Position numbers and translations under genes: made by a program. Under the pieces are notes generated by a model, which ran no database searches, had not been told where the DNA came from, and worked only from the letters and a program-made list of their open reading frames with translations. Positions 25,691 to 34,012 of a DNA stretch of 64,000 nt are shown in pieces (within the stretch, counting starts at the first letter, position 1; each line of letters starts with the position of its first letter). Origin of the DNA: Nocardia jejuensis NBRC 103114 (GTDB taxonomy: Bacteria > Actinomycetota > Actinomycetes > Mycobacteriales > Mycobacteriaceae); the NCBI RefSeq assembly GCF_001613145.1, contig NZ_BDBU01000018.1, positions 248,001 to 312,000 of the forward strand, written 5' to 3'.

Positions 25691-26764
25691 ATGCGGGATC
25701 TCGCCGTACACCTGCGGCGCTGGCAGGCGGAGAACGCCGACTACGCCCTGGCCACCTTGACCGGGACCAGCGGCAGCGCTCCCCGGCCGATCGGCACGAC
25801 CATGGCGGTCGACTCGGCCGGGGCGGTGTACGGCAGTCTGTCCGGCGGCTGCGTCGAGTCCGCGGTGTACGAACTGTGCCTCGAGGTGCTGGCCACCGGC
25901 GTTCCGATGCGAAAGAGCTTCGGCTACAGCGACCCCGACGCCTTCGCGGTCGGCTTGACCTGCGGCGGCGAGGTCGAGGTCTTCGTGCACCGGGTGACGG
26001 CGACCGAACACGCGGTGGTCGAGGCCGCGCTGGACGTGCATGCGCCGGTGGCGTGGGTGCGCGACCTGGTGTCCGGCGCGGTGCTCGCGGTGAGCGACGT
26101 CGGAGCGGTAGGTGTGGGATTCGACGGCGCCGACCTGGCCGTCGTGCGGCAGGCGCGGGCGATGCTCGAGGCGGGCTCGAGTGCGGTGCGGGTGATCGGC
26201 TGCGCCGAGCGGGAGCGGGTGGTCTTCGTCCAGTCCTTCGCGCCGCCGCCGCGCATGATCGTGTTCGGCACCACCGATTTCGCCACCTCGCTGTGCACCG
26301 TCGGCCGATTGCTCGGCTATCGCGTGACCGTCTGCGACGCGCGCGGCACATTCCTCGATCGTGCGCGGTTCACCGACGCGCACGAGGTGGTGGTGGAGTG
26401 GCCGCACCGATACCTCGGCACGACCGCCGTCGACAGCCGGACGGTGATCTGCGTGCTGACCCACGATCCGAAGTTCGATATCCCGGTGCTCACCCAGGCG
26501 CTGGCCCTGCCCGTGGCCTACGTCGGCGCGCTGGGCTCGCGTCGCGCCGACGGGCAGCGGCGGTCCGAGCTGCGCGCCGCGGGAGTCACGGAAACCCAAC
26601 TGCGGCAACTGCGTTCGCCGATCGGCCTGGAGCTCGGCGGGCGAACCCCGCAGGAGACCGCGATCGCCGTTGGCGCGGAGATCATCGCTCTGCGCCGGGG
26701 TGGCAGCGCGGTGCCGTTATCGGTGACCGAGCGGCCGATTCACCCCCGGGGAGGCGACGTTTAG
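25691..26764 (+). CDS. xdhC: XdhC-family molybdenum cofactor insertion/maturation protein
   Basis: 357 residues from ATG 25691. The XdhC/CoxI N-terminal domain contains TLTGTSGSAPRPIGTTM, SLSGGCVESAV and GLTCGGEVEVFV at about residues 15-100. The C-terminal Rossmann domain has MIVFGTTDFATSLCTVGRLL, VLTHDPKFD and VAYVGALGSRR, ending RTPQETAIAVGAEIIA. XdhC proteins bind the molybdenum cofactor and help make its sulfurated form before insertion into xanthine-oxidase-family enzymes. It lies divergent from the CoxL-like operon and very probably serves that enzyme. Confidence 0.9.
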   Translation: MRDLAVHLRRWQAENADYALATLTGTSGSAPRPIGTTMAVDSAGAVYGSLSGGCVESAVYELCLEVLATGVPMRKSFGYSDPDAFAVGLTCGGEVEVFVHRVTATEHAVVEAALDVHAPVAWVRDLVSGAVLAVSDVGAVGVGFDGADLAVVRQARAMLEAGSSAVRVIGCAERERVVFVQSFAPPPRMIVFGTTDFATSLCTVGRLLGYRVTVCDARGTFLDRARFTDAHEVVVEWPHRYLGTTAVDSRTVICVLTHDPKFDIPVLTQALALPVAYVGALGSRRADGQRRSELRAAGVTETQLRQLRSPIGLELGGRTPQETAIAVGAEIIALRRGGSAVPLSVTERPIHPRGGDV

Positions 26765-26919
26765 CCAGGCCCTGCCATGACGCTTTCCCCTGTTGACCTT
26801 CCGTCGAACGCGGTGTTAAGTAAATCACGCTATAGCCCAGCGCGCGGTCTGATATCCGGTCCAGGAGATTCCCATTTCCATCGATATCGGCCCCACTCAT
26901 CGATGAGATGGAGACTCAC

Positions 26920-27504
26920 ATGGCGACTCGATTGGTGAACTCCTTTGCGCCGCAAGAAGACGTCATGGCGTCAGTGGATGCGACGCTCGAACATGTCCAG
27001 GCCCGCGAACTGCGCTATCGCCTCGCGATCCTCGGCCCGAATCCGCTGGCGGTGGTTCGCTACGCGGGCGGATGGATCTTCGACCGGGTATTGGCGGGCT
27101 GGGAGGTGTGGGTGGCGGTGGCCGAATGCGACGATCCCCGCCCGGTCCGGATCCTGGGCGCGGAGGTGCTGGATCTGGAGTCCTGCCTGAACTCGAATCC
27201 CGACGCCCGGCCGCAGACGCTCGCGGTGGACACCGCCCTGTTCGGCTCTTATTCGCGGATCAGGAACGGACTGCTCGACAGCCTGGATACCGCGGAGTTC
27301 GAAGTGGCCCTGTGGGGCGAGAACTGGCCGGCCGAGCTGGACTGCCGGGTCGGCAGTCCGGTGCAGTACCGGATGAGTTCCGCCGCGCGCGCTTTCAAGG
27401 AGCGCGCGTACTCCGCCGCACTGACCTCCGATCCGGTCGACGCCGTGGAGACCTTCCGCGTCGGATCCCCTTCTCTGGCAGCTGATCTGCTTCCCTCGGG
27501 CTGA
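26920..27504 (+). CDS. Hypothetical protein
   Basis: 194 residues from ATG 26920, preceded by TGGAG; an in-frame ATG at 26908 adds four residues. I do not recognise a family. Visible are no signal peptide, no membrane helix and few cysteines. The sequence looks globular and cytoplasmic, with AVVRYAGGWIFDRVLAGWEV, a segment PQTLAVDTALFGSYSRIR and a C-terminal RAFKERAYSAALTSDPVDAV. It stands alone between xdhC and the ferredoxin, with about 150 bp upstream and 130 bp downstream, and may have its own promoter. Confidence 0.6.
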   Translation: MATRLVNSFAPQEDVMASVDATLEHVQARELRYRLAILGPNPLAVVRYAGGWIFDRVLAGWEVWVAVAECDDPRPVRILGAEVLDLESCLNSNPDARPQTLAVDTALFGSYSRIRNGLLDSLDTAEFEVALWGENWPAELDCRVGSPVQYRMSSAARAFKERAYSAALTSDPVDAVETFRVGSPSLAADLLPSG

Positions 27505-27563
27505 GTGCGTGGCCCCCGGCGTTGACGCGCGGCCGACCGTGTGAAACTCTCGTGCTCGAATAT

Positions 27564-27578
27564 GAGAGTGTGATTCTC
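27564..27578 (+). promoter_or_regulatory. GAGAAT-N3-ATTCTC-type site before ferredoxin
   Basis: GAGAGTGTGATTCTC: right half perfect, left half with one mismatch. Read on the other strand it begins GAGAATCACA, like the sites at 3552 and 25614. It lies 58 bp before the ferredoxin start in a 132-bp intergenic gap. Probable operator of the ferredoxin gene. Confidence 0.6.
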
Positions 27579-27636
27579 ACACACGGGAGGCCGTTCGGCC
27601 GGTGAGGCCGCGGGGCGGCGTGAAGGAGGGTATTCG

Positions 27637-27825
27637 ATGAAGGTCAGCATCGATACGGATCGTTGCCGTGGCTTCGGCGTCTGCGTCTCGCTGTGTCCGG
27701 AGGTGTTCACCCTCACCGACTACGGCTACTCGGAGGTGTCGGTGGACGAGGTGCCGGCCGACCTGGAGGGCGCGGTATCGGAGGCGATCGCGGCGTGTCC
27801 GGAGCATGCGATCGAAACCCTGTGA
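27637..27825 (+). CDS. Small 3Fe-4S-type ferredoxin
   Basis: 62 residues from ATG 27637 with GAAGGAGG upstream. Cys10, Cys16, Cys20 and a C-terminal CPEHAI provide ligands in the arrangement CxxFxxCxxxCP...CP. The residue where a fourth Cys ligand would sit is Phe13, so a [3Fe-4S] cluster is expected, as in the actinobacterial ferredoxins that serve P450s. A P450 gene follows after about 250 bp; the two are separated by a terminator and each has its own regulon motif, so they are co-regulated but separately transcribed. Confidence 0.88.
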   Translation: MKVSIDTDRCRGFGVCVSLCPEVFTLTDYGYSEVSVDEVPADLEGAVSEAIAACPEHAIETL

Positions 27826-27864
27826 CGCACTGAGGCTTGTGACACGCTGAGGGTGCGTGAGTGC

Positions 27865-27916
27865 TGAGGGTCCAGACCCTCATCCGGCCGGGACGGCCTG
27901 CCGTCCCGGCCGTTTT
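27865..27916 (+). terminator. Rho-independent terminator after ferredoxin
   Basis: A short inverted repeat TGAGGGT/ACCCTCA (27865-27882) is followed by a 12-bp perfect stem, CGGCCGGGACGG at 27885-27896 with CCGTCCCGGCCG at 27901-27912, a 4-base loop and TTTT at 27913-27916. This is the best classical terminator in the window. Confidence 0.88.
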
Positions 27917-27992
27917 CGTGTGCCGACCGACGGGTCGATAACGGCAGGTCCCATCCCTTTTCTGAATCCGGCGCCCTGTCGCACGGGCAATG

Positions 27993-28007
27993 GAGAACGC
28001 TATTCTC
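27993..28007 (+). promoter_or_regulatory. GAGAAT-N3-ATTCTC-type site before P450
   Basis: GAGAACGCTATTCTC: one mismatch to the palindrome, and the same GCT spacer as the site at 55137. It lies 64 bp before the P450 start. The TATTCT inside it could serve as a -10 element, which would make the site a simple repression operator. Confidence 0.65.
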
Positions 28008-28071
28008 AAATGCGAAGATCAGCGTTACCATCAAAATGAATCTCCCTTACCGATGGCAGGAGCTGTCCAGG

Positions 28072-29349
28072 ATGACTGATTTCGACACAGTCGACTACTT
28101 CACGGATCAGGCGCTGGTACCCGATCCCCATCCGTATTACGACCACCTGCGCGCGCAGTGCCCCGTGACCGCCCTGCCGCATCGCGGGGTCTATGCGGTG
28201 ACGGGGTACGAGGAGACCGCCGAGGTGACGAAGGACGCGGACACGTTCTCCTCGATCATCGCCGTCGGCGGACCGTTCCCGCCCCTGCCGTTCGAGGTCG
28301 AGGGTGACGATCTCGGTGAGCTGATCGACCGCAACCGGTCCAAGATGCCCATGTTCGAGCACATGGTGACCATGGATCCGCCGCAGCACACCTACGCGCG
28401 GTCCGTGCTGAACCGGCTGCTCACCCCGGCGCGACTGAAGGAGAACGAGGAGTTCATGTGGCGGCTGGCCGACCAGCAGCTGGACGAATTCCTCGCCGAC
28501 GGCCGGTGCGAATTCGGCACCGCGTACGCCAAACCCTTCTCGCTGCTGGTGGTCGCCGACGTGCTCGGGGTGCCGGAGGAGGATCACCAGAAGTTCCGGG
28601 TGGTGCTCGGCGCGGAACGCCCCGGCTCGCGGGTCGGAGCACTCGATGACGATGCCCTCTCCAGCAATCCACTGGCCTGGCTGGACGACAAGTTCTCCGC
28701 CTACATCGAGGATCGCCGCGCCGAGCCGCGCGACGATGTGCTCACCCAGTTGGCGCTGGCGAAGTACCCGGACGGTTCCACGCCCGAGGTCATCGACGTG
28801 GTGCGCTCGGCGACATTCCTCTTCGCGGCCGGACAGGAGACCACGGCGAAACTGCTGACCTCCGGACTCCGGTTCCTGGCCGACAACCCGGACATTCAGC
28901 AGCAGTTGCGCGAGGACCGCGGCAAGATTCCGCTCTTCGTCGAGGAGACGCTGCGGATGGAGGCTCCGGTCAAGAGCATGTTCCGCCTGGCCAAGCAGAA
29001 CGCTCAGGTGGGTGGGGTGGATGTGCCGATCGGAACCACGGTCATGATCTGCCCCGGCGCGGCCAACCGCGACCCGCGGCGTTTCGAGGAACCGCACGAA
29101 TTCCGCCTCGATCGCCCGAATGCCCGGGAGCACATCGCCTTCGGGCGCGGTGCGCACACCTGCCCCGGCGGTCCGCTGGCCCGGGTGGAGGGTCGCGTGT
29201 CCTTCACGCGTCTGCTCGATCGCATGCTCGACATCCGCATCGACGAGGGGCGGCACGGTCCCGCCGACGCGCGGCGCTACGACTACGAACCCACCTACAT
29301 CCTGCGCGGCCTGCAGGCACTCCATGTCGAGTACACGCCCAAGTCCTGA
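28072..29349 (+). CDS. Cytochrome P450 monooxygenase
   Basis: 425 residues from ATG 28072 (MTDFDTVDYF); an ATG at 28036 adds 12 residues but has no ribosome site. Hallmarks: I-helix FAAGQETT at about 251-258, ExxR as Glu292-Arg295 in EETLRMEAP, and the heme loop FGRGAHTCPG with Cys364 as thiolate ligand. Soluble bacterial class, needing a ferredoxin and reductase; the 3Fe-4S ferredoxin upstream and the reductase at 32 kb are candidates. Catalyses hydroxylation of an aliphatic or alicyclic substrate. I cannot place it in a CYP family. The mycofactocin-type SDR 49 bp downstream may oxidise its alcohol product. Confidence 0.93.
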   Translation: MTDFDTVDYFTDQALVPDPHPYYDHLRAQCPVTALPHRGVYAVTGYEETAEVTKDADTFSSIIAVGGPFPPLPFEVEGDDLGELIDRNRSKMPMFEHMVTMDPPQHTYARSVLNRLLTPARLKENEEFMWRLADQQLDEFLADGRCEFGTAYAKPFSLLVVADVLGVPEEDHQKFRVVLGAERPGSRVGALDDDALSSNPLAWLDDKFSAYIEDRRAEPRDDVLTQLALAKYPDGSTPEVIDVVRSATFLFAAGQETTAKLLTSGLRFLADNPDIQQQLREDRGKIPLFVEETLRMEAPVKSMFRLAKQNAQVGGVDVPIGTTVMICPGAANRDPRRFEEPHEFRLDRPNAREHIAFGRGAHTCPGGPLARVEGRVSFTRLLDRMLDIRIDEGRHGPADARRYDYEPTYILRGLQALHVEYTPKS

Positions 29350-29398
29350 GTTTCACACTCCGGCAAGCCAATTCGGCGAACAACGAATAGAGGAAGCA

Positions 29399-30235
29399 AT
29401 GACCGGACGGGTCGAAGGAAAGGTCGCATTCATCACGGGTGCGGCGCGCGGTCAAGGCCGCAGCCATGCGGTGCGATTGGCCCAGGAGGGCGCCGACATC
29501 ATCGCCGTCGACGTGTGCAAGCAGCTCGACAATGTGCCGTTCGCCATGTCCACCCCCGAGGATCTGGCCACCACGGCGGAACTGGTGAAAGCCGAGGGCC
29601 GGCGCGTCGTCACCGCCGAGGTCGACGTGCGTGATTACACGGCGCTGAAGGCCGCGGTGGACAGTGGTGTCGAGCAGCTCGGACGGCTCGATGTGGTGGT
29701 CGCCAATGCCGGAATCGGCAATGAGGGCGGTCAATTGAGCGAACTCGACGAGACGCTCTGGCAGGACATGATCGACGTCAACCTCGGCGGTGTCTGGAAG
29801 AGCGTCAAAGCGGCCATCCCGCACCTGATCGCGGGCGAGCGCGGTGGCTCCATCGTCCTCACCAGCTCGGTCGGCGGCCTCAAGGCCTACCCGAACGTCG
29901 GACACTACATCGCCGCCAAGCACGGCGTGGTCGGGCTGATGCGCACCTTCGCGGTCGAACTGGGGCACCACTCGATTCGCGTCAACTCGGTGCATCCGAC
30001 GCACGTGAACACCCCGATGGTCATGAACGAGGGCACCTACAAGCTCTTCCGGCCGGACCTCGAGAACCCGGGCCCGGCCGACCTCGAGCCCATCTGCCGC
30101 ATGTTCCACACCCTGCCGGTGCCGTGGGTGGAGTCGGTCGACGTCAGCAACGCGGTGCTGTTCCTGGCCTCGGACGAGTCTCGCTACGTGACCGGTGTTC
30201 CGCTGCCGATCGATGCGGGCAGCATGCTCAAATAA
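29399..30235 (+). CDS. Mycofactocin-dependent-type SDR oxidoreductase
   Basis: 278 residues from ATG 29399 with GAGGAAG upstream. The cofactor loop reads TGAARGQGRSHAVRLAQEGA (residues 13-32) with AVDVC and an insertion QLDNVPFAMSTPEDL, the hallmark of the SDR subfamily linked to the redox cofactor mycofactocin, in which NAD(H) stays bound. Catalytic Ser156/157, Tyr170 and Lys174 are present. The C-terminus GVPLPIDAGSMLK is usual. Just downstream of the P450, so probably the alcohol-to-ketone step after hydroxylation. The mycofactocin genes are not in this window. Confidence 0.9.
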   Translation: MTGRVEGKVAFITGAARGQGRSHAVRLAQEGADIIAVDVCKQLDNVPFAMSTPEDLATTAELVKAEGRRVVTAEVDVRDYTALKAAVDSGVEQLGRLDVVVANAGIGNEGGQLSELDETLWQDMIDVNLGGVWKSVKAAIPHLIAGERGGSIVLTSSVGGLKAYPNVGHYIAAKHGVVGLMRTFAVELGHHSIRVNSVHPTHVNTPMVMNEGTYKLFRPDLENPGPADLEPICRMFHTLPVPWVESVDVSNAVLFLASDESRYVTGVPLPIDAGSMLK

Positions 30236-30260
30236 TCTGTGCGCCTGCGCATCACGCACA

Positions 30261-30290
30261 CTGCCGCCGCCCCTTCCGGGACGGCGGCAG
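30261..30290. terminator. Hairpin terminator between convergent genes
   Basis: CTGCCGCCG (30261-30269) pairs perfectly with CGGCGGCAG (30282-30290) around a 12-base loop that can pair further (CCC/GGG). It ends the P450-SDR unit and the opposing thiolase operon, which are 70 bp apart. Confidence 0.75.
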
Positions 30291-30305
30291 CGCTGTGTGG
30301 CGAGG

Positions 30306-31448
30306 TCAGAGGGACAGGATCGAGGCGGCGGCGGTGCCCGGCGCACCGTAGACCTGGGCGTAGCCGACCTTCGGCTTGCCCGGCACCTGATGGTCGCCGG
30401 CCTGGCCGCGCAATTGCAGCACCAGCTCGTAGACCTGCCGGATCCCGGACGCGCCGATCGGTTCGCCGTTGGCGATGAGACCGCCGTCTGTATTGACCGG
30501 CAGGCGCCCGCCGATCTCGGTGGCGCCCTCGGCGATCAGCTTCTCCTGGTCGCCGTCCGCGCAGAAGCCGTTCTCCGCCATATGGATCACCTCGGCCCCG
30601 GCGTCGGTGTCCTGCAGCTGGATGACGTCCACGTCCTCGGGGCCGATGCCGGCCGCGGCATAGGCGTCCGCGGAGGCGTAGACCGTCGGGGAGACGTCCT
30701 CGTCGATCGCGGCCCAGGTGCTGTGGACCTCGTAGGCGCCGTAGCGGCGCGTCCGGATCGCGGAGGACCGCAGGTACACCGGGGTGGAGGTGTATCGCTT
30801 GGCGATATCCGCGCGGCACATGATCACCGCCGCGGCGCCCTCGTCGGGCGTGCAGAACATGTAGTGCGTCAGCGGATAGTTCAGCATCGGCGAGCCCAGG
30901 ATCTCGTCCTCGCCGATCGGCTTGCGCCGGAACGCATTCGGATTGAGCACGCCGTTGCGGTAGTTCTTGGCCGCGACCTTCGCCAGCGTCCGCTGGGAGA
31001 TGCCGTGGTCCTGCAGGTACCGGTTCGCTTTGATGCCGAAGAACTTCGTGGTGACGAACTGCCCGTTCTCGGCGTACCACCCGGGCAGCCCGAGCTTGGC
31101 CGGGTCATCGGTGAAGGCACCGCGTGGATGCTTGTCCATGCCGACCGCGATACCGACGTCGTAACGCCCGGAACGGATCGCCTCGGCGGTCTGCTCGATC
31201 GAGCTGGCGGCCGTGGCGCAGGCATTGAACACATTGGTGAACGGGATCCCGGTCAGACCGACCAGGCGGGTGACCGCATCGGGGTTGCTCACCTCGTAAC
31301 TGCCGCCGAACCCGAATTGGATGTCTTTCCATTGGATTCCGGCATCGGCCAGGGCGGCCTGGATGGCCTCGGCCCCCATCTCCATCGCCGTCTTGGGAAA
31401 ACGGCCGAACGGATGGATACCGATGCCGATGATGGCAACGTCGTTCAT
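30306..31448 (-). CDS. Thiolase-fold lipid-transfer/SCP2-type protein, possible aldolase
   Basis: 380 residues. N-terminal VAIIGIGIHPFGRFP and the nucleophile region TNVFNACATAAS keep a Cys at residue 77. Near the C-terminus the usual GHPxGASG of thiolases is GEPIGASG, so Glu329 replaces the catalytic His. Such thiolase-fold proteins with a DUF35 partner include Ltp2/ChsH2-type retro-aldolases of steroid side-chain degradation. The DUF35 gene is the immediate upstream neighbour here. I favour C-C bond cleavage by retro-aldol chemistry, but a thiolase-like or non-catalytic role is possible. Last gene of the long minus-strand operon. Confidence 0.82.
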   Translation of the reverse strand: MNDVAIIGIGIHPFGRFPKTAMEMGAEAIQAALADAGIQWKDIQFGFGGSYEVSNPDAVTRLVGLTGIPFTNVFNACATAASSIEQTAEAIRSGRYDVGIAVGMDKHPRGAFTDDPAKLGLPGWYAENGQFVTTKFFGIKANRYLQDHGISQRTLAKVAAKNYRNGVLNPNAFRRKPIGEDEILGSPMLNYPLTHYMFCTPDEGAAAVIMCRADIAKRYTSTPVYLRSSAIRTRRYGAYEVHSTWAAIDEDVSPTVYASADAYAAAGIGPEDVDVIQLQDTDAGAEVIHMAENGFCADGDQEKLIAEGATEIGGRLPVNTDGGLIANGEPIGASGIRQVYELVLQLRGQAGDHQVPGKPKVGYAQVYGAPGTAAASILSL

Positions 31449-31480
31449 ATCGATACTCCTCTACTCATCCGAATCCGCGA

Positions 31481-31897
31481 TCACACCGGCGCGAAGGCCA
31501 CGGTCACGACCTCCGTCCCGTCGGCTTCGGAGTACAGCGGTACGAATGCCAGCTCCACCGCCATGCCCGCGCGCAACCGATCCGGATCGGCCTCGGTGAG
31601 CCGGGTTTCCACGCGCACCTCCTCGCCGAGCTGCACCAGTCCGATGCCGAACGGCTCGAACGATTCGCCCGTCTCGCGCCCCGCGTAGGGCAGCTTGGGC
31701 ACGAATCCCTGTGTGGTCCAAGCGATCAGCGTTCCCCGGCGCGGCAACAGCCGATCGGTCATGTCCGGTCCGCTGCATCGGGGGCAGCGCTGCTGGCGAG
31801 GCCAGGTCACCGCCCCGCAAGCGCCGCAGCCACTGCCGATGAGCTGCGGATCGTCGTCGGGCCACGTGGAGACCTCGGGTGCGAGTGCCTTGGCCAT
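31481..31897 (-). CDS. DUF35 OB-fold/zinc-ribbon acyl-CoA-binding protein
   Basis: 138 residues from ATG 31897. A rubredoxin-like zinc ribbon with C24, C27, C38 and C41 (CGACGAVTWPRQQRCPRC) is followed by an OB-fold with ETGESFEPFGIGLVQLGEEV. DUF35 proteins bind CoA esters and pair with thiolase-fold enzymes, as ChsH2 does with Ltp2. It sits 32 bp before the thiolase-fold gene, so the two very probably form one complex. Confidence 0.88.
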   Translation of the reverse strand: MAKALAPEVSTWPDDDPQLIGSGCGACGAVTWPRQQRCPRCSGPDMTDRLLPRRGTLIAWTTQGFVPKLPYAGRETGESFEPFGIGLVQLGEEVRVETRLTEADPDRLRAGMAVELAFVPLYSEADGTEVVTVAFAPV

Positions 31898-31964
31898 GTG
31901 CCGTCCTCCATTTTCTCTGTCGAACTTCGAATGCTCTGAAACGTCAAGAGGTTTCGCTGGGCGG

Positions 31965-33029
31965 CTACTCGTACCGAACCGTCGTCTCGGGACCGTCCGG
32001 CACGGCCTGGCAGGTGAGCACGTAGCCCTCCTGGACCTCGTCCTCGGTCAGCGCGTCGTTCACCGCCATGGTCGCCGTGCCTTCGGTGAGCCGCCCCATG
32101 CACGTGGCGCAATTGCCCTGCTCGCACGAGAACGGCGGCGTCAGCCCCGCCCGTCGCGCCGCTTGCAGCAGCGTCTCGCCCGCCCGCCGCGGCACCGACA
32201 CCTTCTTGCGGTCGAGAAGGATCGTCACCGTCCCGCCCTCGGCGGATAGGGTGACGGCGTCCGGTGTGCTCACGACGGAGCCGGGCCGGGATGTCGAGTC
32301 CGCGAGATCCGCGACCGCGGGGGCCGAGGGGATGACGGGGGCGGGTGCGCCGAAGCGTTCGCTGAAGATGAGACCCGGCCCGGGCAGGGCGTTCTCGATC
32401 ATCTCCATGAAGGCTTCCGGGCCGCAGATGTACGCGTCGCCGTGCGCGTCCGCGTTCACGAAGGCGCGCACCAGGTCCGGGGTCAGGAAACCGCGGTCGG
32501 AGTCGAGGTGCCGCACGACCTCCAGGCGTCCCGGATAACGCTCGGCCAGGGTGAGTAGCGTCGCCTCGAAGATCATCGAGGGCTGGTCGCGGTCCGCGCA
32601 CAGCAGCCGCACTCGGCGATCGGTGGTGGCCAGCGCGCTCTTGGTCAGCGACAGCACCGGGGTGATGCCGGAGCCGCCGCTGAAGCCGAGTATCGGAACC
32701 TCCGACGGGCGCAGGCAGAATCGCCCCGCCGCCCTGCTCATGTCGAGCTCATCGCCCTCGGATACGTTGTCGTGCAACCAGTTCGAGACCTGACCGCCCG
32801 GAACCCGCTTCACGGTCGTCATGAGTTCGCCGTCGGTCTCCGGCGCGCTGGACATGGAATAGGACCGGTAGAGGTTCTTGCCGTCCACCGCCACCCGGAA
32901 CGTGCAGAACTGACCCGCCCGATACTCGAGCGGTTCATCGTGTGGTTCCAGGACGAAAGTGCGGGAGTCCGCGCTCTCCTTGATGATCCGGGTCACGGTC
33001 GCCCGCTGGAACGAGGGGGGTCGGGCCAT
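31965..33029 (-). CDS. KshB-like ferredoxin reductase (FAD, NAD, C-terminal [2Fe-2S])
   Basis: 354 residues from ATG 33029, which has GGAGG 10 bases upstream; a TTG three codons earlier is unlikely. Order of domains: FAD-binding with RSYS at 55-58, NAD-binding with GFSGGSGITPV at about 115-125, and a C-terminal plant-type ferredoxin with CEQGNCATCMG and LTCQA from about residue 300. This is the layout of KshB, which reduces the Rieske 3-ketosteroid 9-alpha-hydroxylase. It is the only Rieske-type reductase here, so it may serve all three Rieske oxygenases. In the same operon as Rieske oxygenase 3. Confidence 0.9.
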   Translation of the reverse strand: MARPPSFQRATVTRIIKESADSRTFVLEPHDEPLEYRAGQFCTFRVAVDGKNLYRSYSMSSAPETDGELMTTVKRVPGGQVSNWLHDNVSEGDELDMSRAAGRFCLRPSEVPILGFSGGSGITPVLSLTKSALATTDRRVRLLCADRDQPSMIFEATLLTLAERYPGRLEVVRHLDSDRGFLTPDLVRAFVNADAHGDAYICGPEAFMEMIENALPGPGLIFSERFGAPAPVIPSAPAVADLADSTSRPGSVVSTPDAVTLSAEGGTVTILLDRKKVSVPRRAGETLLQAARRAGLTPPFSCEQGNCATCMGRLTEGTATMAVNDALTEDEVQEGYVLTCQAVPDGPETTVRYE

Positions 33030-33061
33030 GAGAACCAATTCCTCCGCTGTCGATGGTCGGA

Positions 33062-34009
33062 TTAGAGCTGTGCCAGTCGAGGGGCCGCGCCCTCGGTGCG
33101 AATCAGAACCCCGGCCTCACGGACGAGTTCTCTCGTGCTGCCGAGCAATCCGTCCAGCACGAGCGTGCGCCGCACGTGCCGGTGCAGATCGTGTTCCGCG
33201 GTGAACCCGATCCCGCCCAGCACCTGCTGGCAGTGGCGCGCGGTGATCTGCGCGGCCCGCCCGGCCGCGGCCTTGGCCAGCAGCGCCCCGAGATCGTCGC
33301 CCGCGACGGTGAGCGTCGCTTCGGCCCCTTCGATCGCGATCAGCGCCTCGGCGAGCCGGTGCCGCACCGCCTGGAACGCCGCGACCGGGCGCCCGAACTG
33401 CTCACGCTCCAGCGCATGTCGCCGAGCGAGCCCCAGCATCGCCCGACTGCTGCCCACGAGCCACCAGGCCAATGCCCGCCGCCCCGCCGCCAACGCCTCA
33501 TGACGGGCGGATCGATGAGCGTCGGTGCCGTGGCCGTTCGCGAGGGGACCGGGCGTCACCTCTCGAGCATCGAGCGGATCTGTCGTCGCGAAGCCGTGAA
33601 GGGCGTCCGGCGAGGGGCCGCCGGCACGATCGGTCCCGGTCGAGGCGGGCCCGATGAGCCGCACCGGGTGCAGGGGGAGTTGTTCGTCGACGGTGGTCCC
33701 GGCGCGGTCGGTGCGTTCCCACTCGAGCCATGCGCCACCGGTGAAGGGCAAGGGCGTGGTGCCCAGTGGGTCCGCCCCCGCAGTGTGGAGGATGACGTCG
33801 TTGAGAAGCGGTGCGTGCGAACCGGTTTCGCCGAGCAGGCGGAAGACCAGCGGAATCGCGAGATTCGGAATGTCGGTGAGCATGTCGGTCCAGCCCAGTT
33901 CGGCGAGGGCACGGTCGAGTTCGGCGCCGGCGGCGACGGTGAGCATGGTCTTGCGCACGGTCTGCTCGAGGAGGTCGAGCTCGTCCGGGGCGGTGTCGAA
34001 ATCGGCCAC
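33062..34009 (-). CDS. Acyl-CoA dehydrogenase, small partner subunit (pair 1)
   Basis: 315 residues, shorter than a canonical dehydrogenase (about 380). It keeps the C-terminal helical part with REQFGRPVAAFQAVRHRLAE and QVLGGIGFTAEHDLHRHVRR. Actinobacterial steroid catabolism uses heteromeric dehydrogenases built from two such genes (ChsE1/ChsE2 and others). The partner is the gene immediately upstream at 34013, 3 bp away. Expected to introduce a 2,3-double bond in a bulky CoA ester together with that partner. Confidence 0.87.
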   Translation of the reverse strand: MADFDTAPDELDLLEQTVRKTMLTVAAGAELDRALAELGWTDMLTDIPNLAIPLVFRLLGETGSHAPLLNDVILHTAGADPLGTTPLPFTGGAWLEWERTDRAGTTVDEQLPLHPVRLIGPASTGTDRAGGPSPDALHGFATTDPLDAREVTPGPLANGHGTDAHRSARHEALAAGRRALAWWLVGSSRAMLGLARRHALEREQFGRPVAAFQAVRHRLAEALIAIEGAEATLTVAGDDLGALLAKAAAGRAAQITARHCQQVLGGIGFTAEHDLHRHVRRTLVLDGLLGSTRELVREAGVLIRTEGAAPRLAQL

Positions 34010-34012
34010 GGC

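Noticed and set aside
33030..33044. GAGAACCAATTCCTC as another copy of the regulon motif
   Set aside because: The right half matches poorly and the sequence is the ribosome-binding region of the reductase gene on the minus strand.
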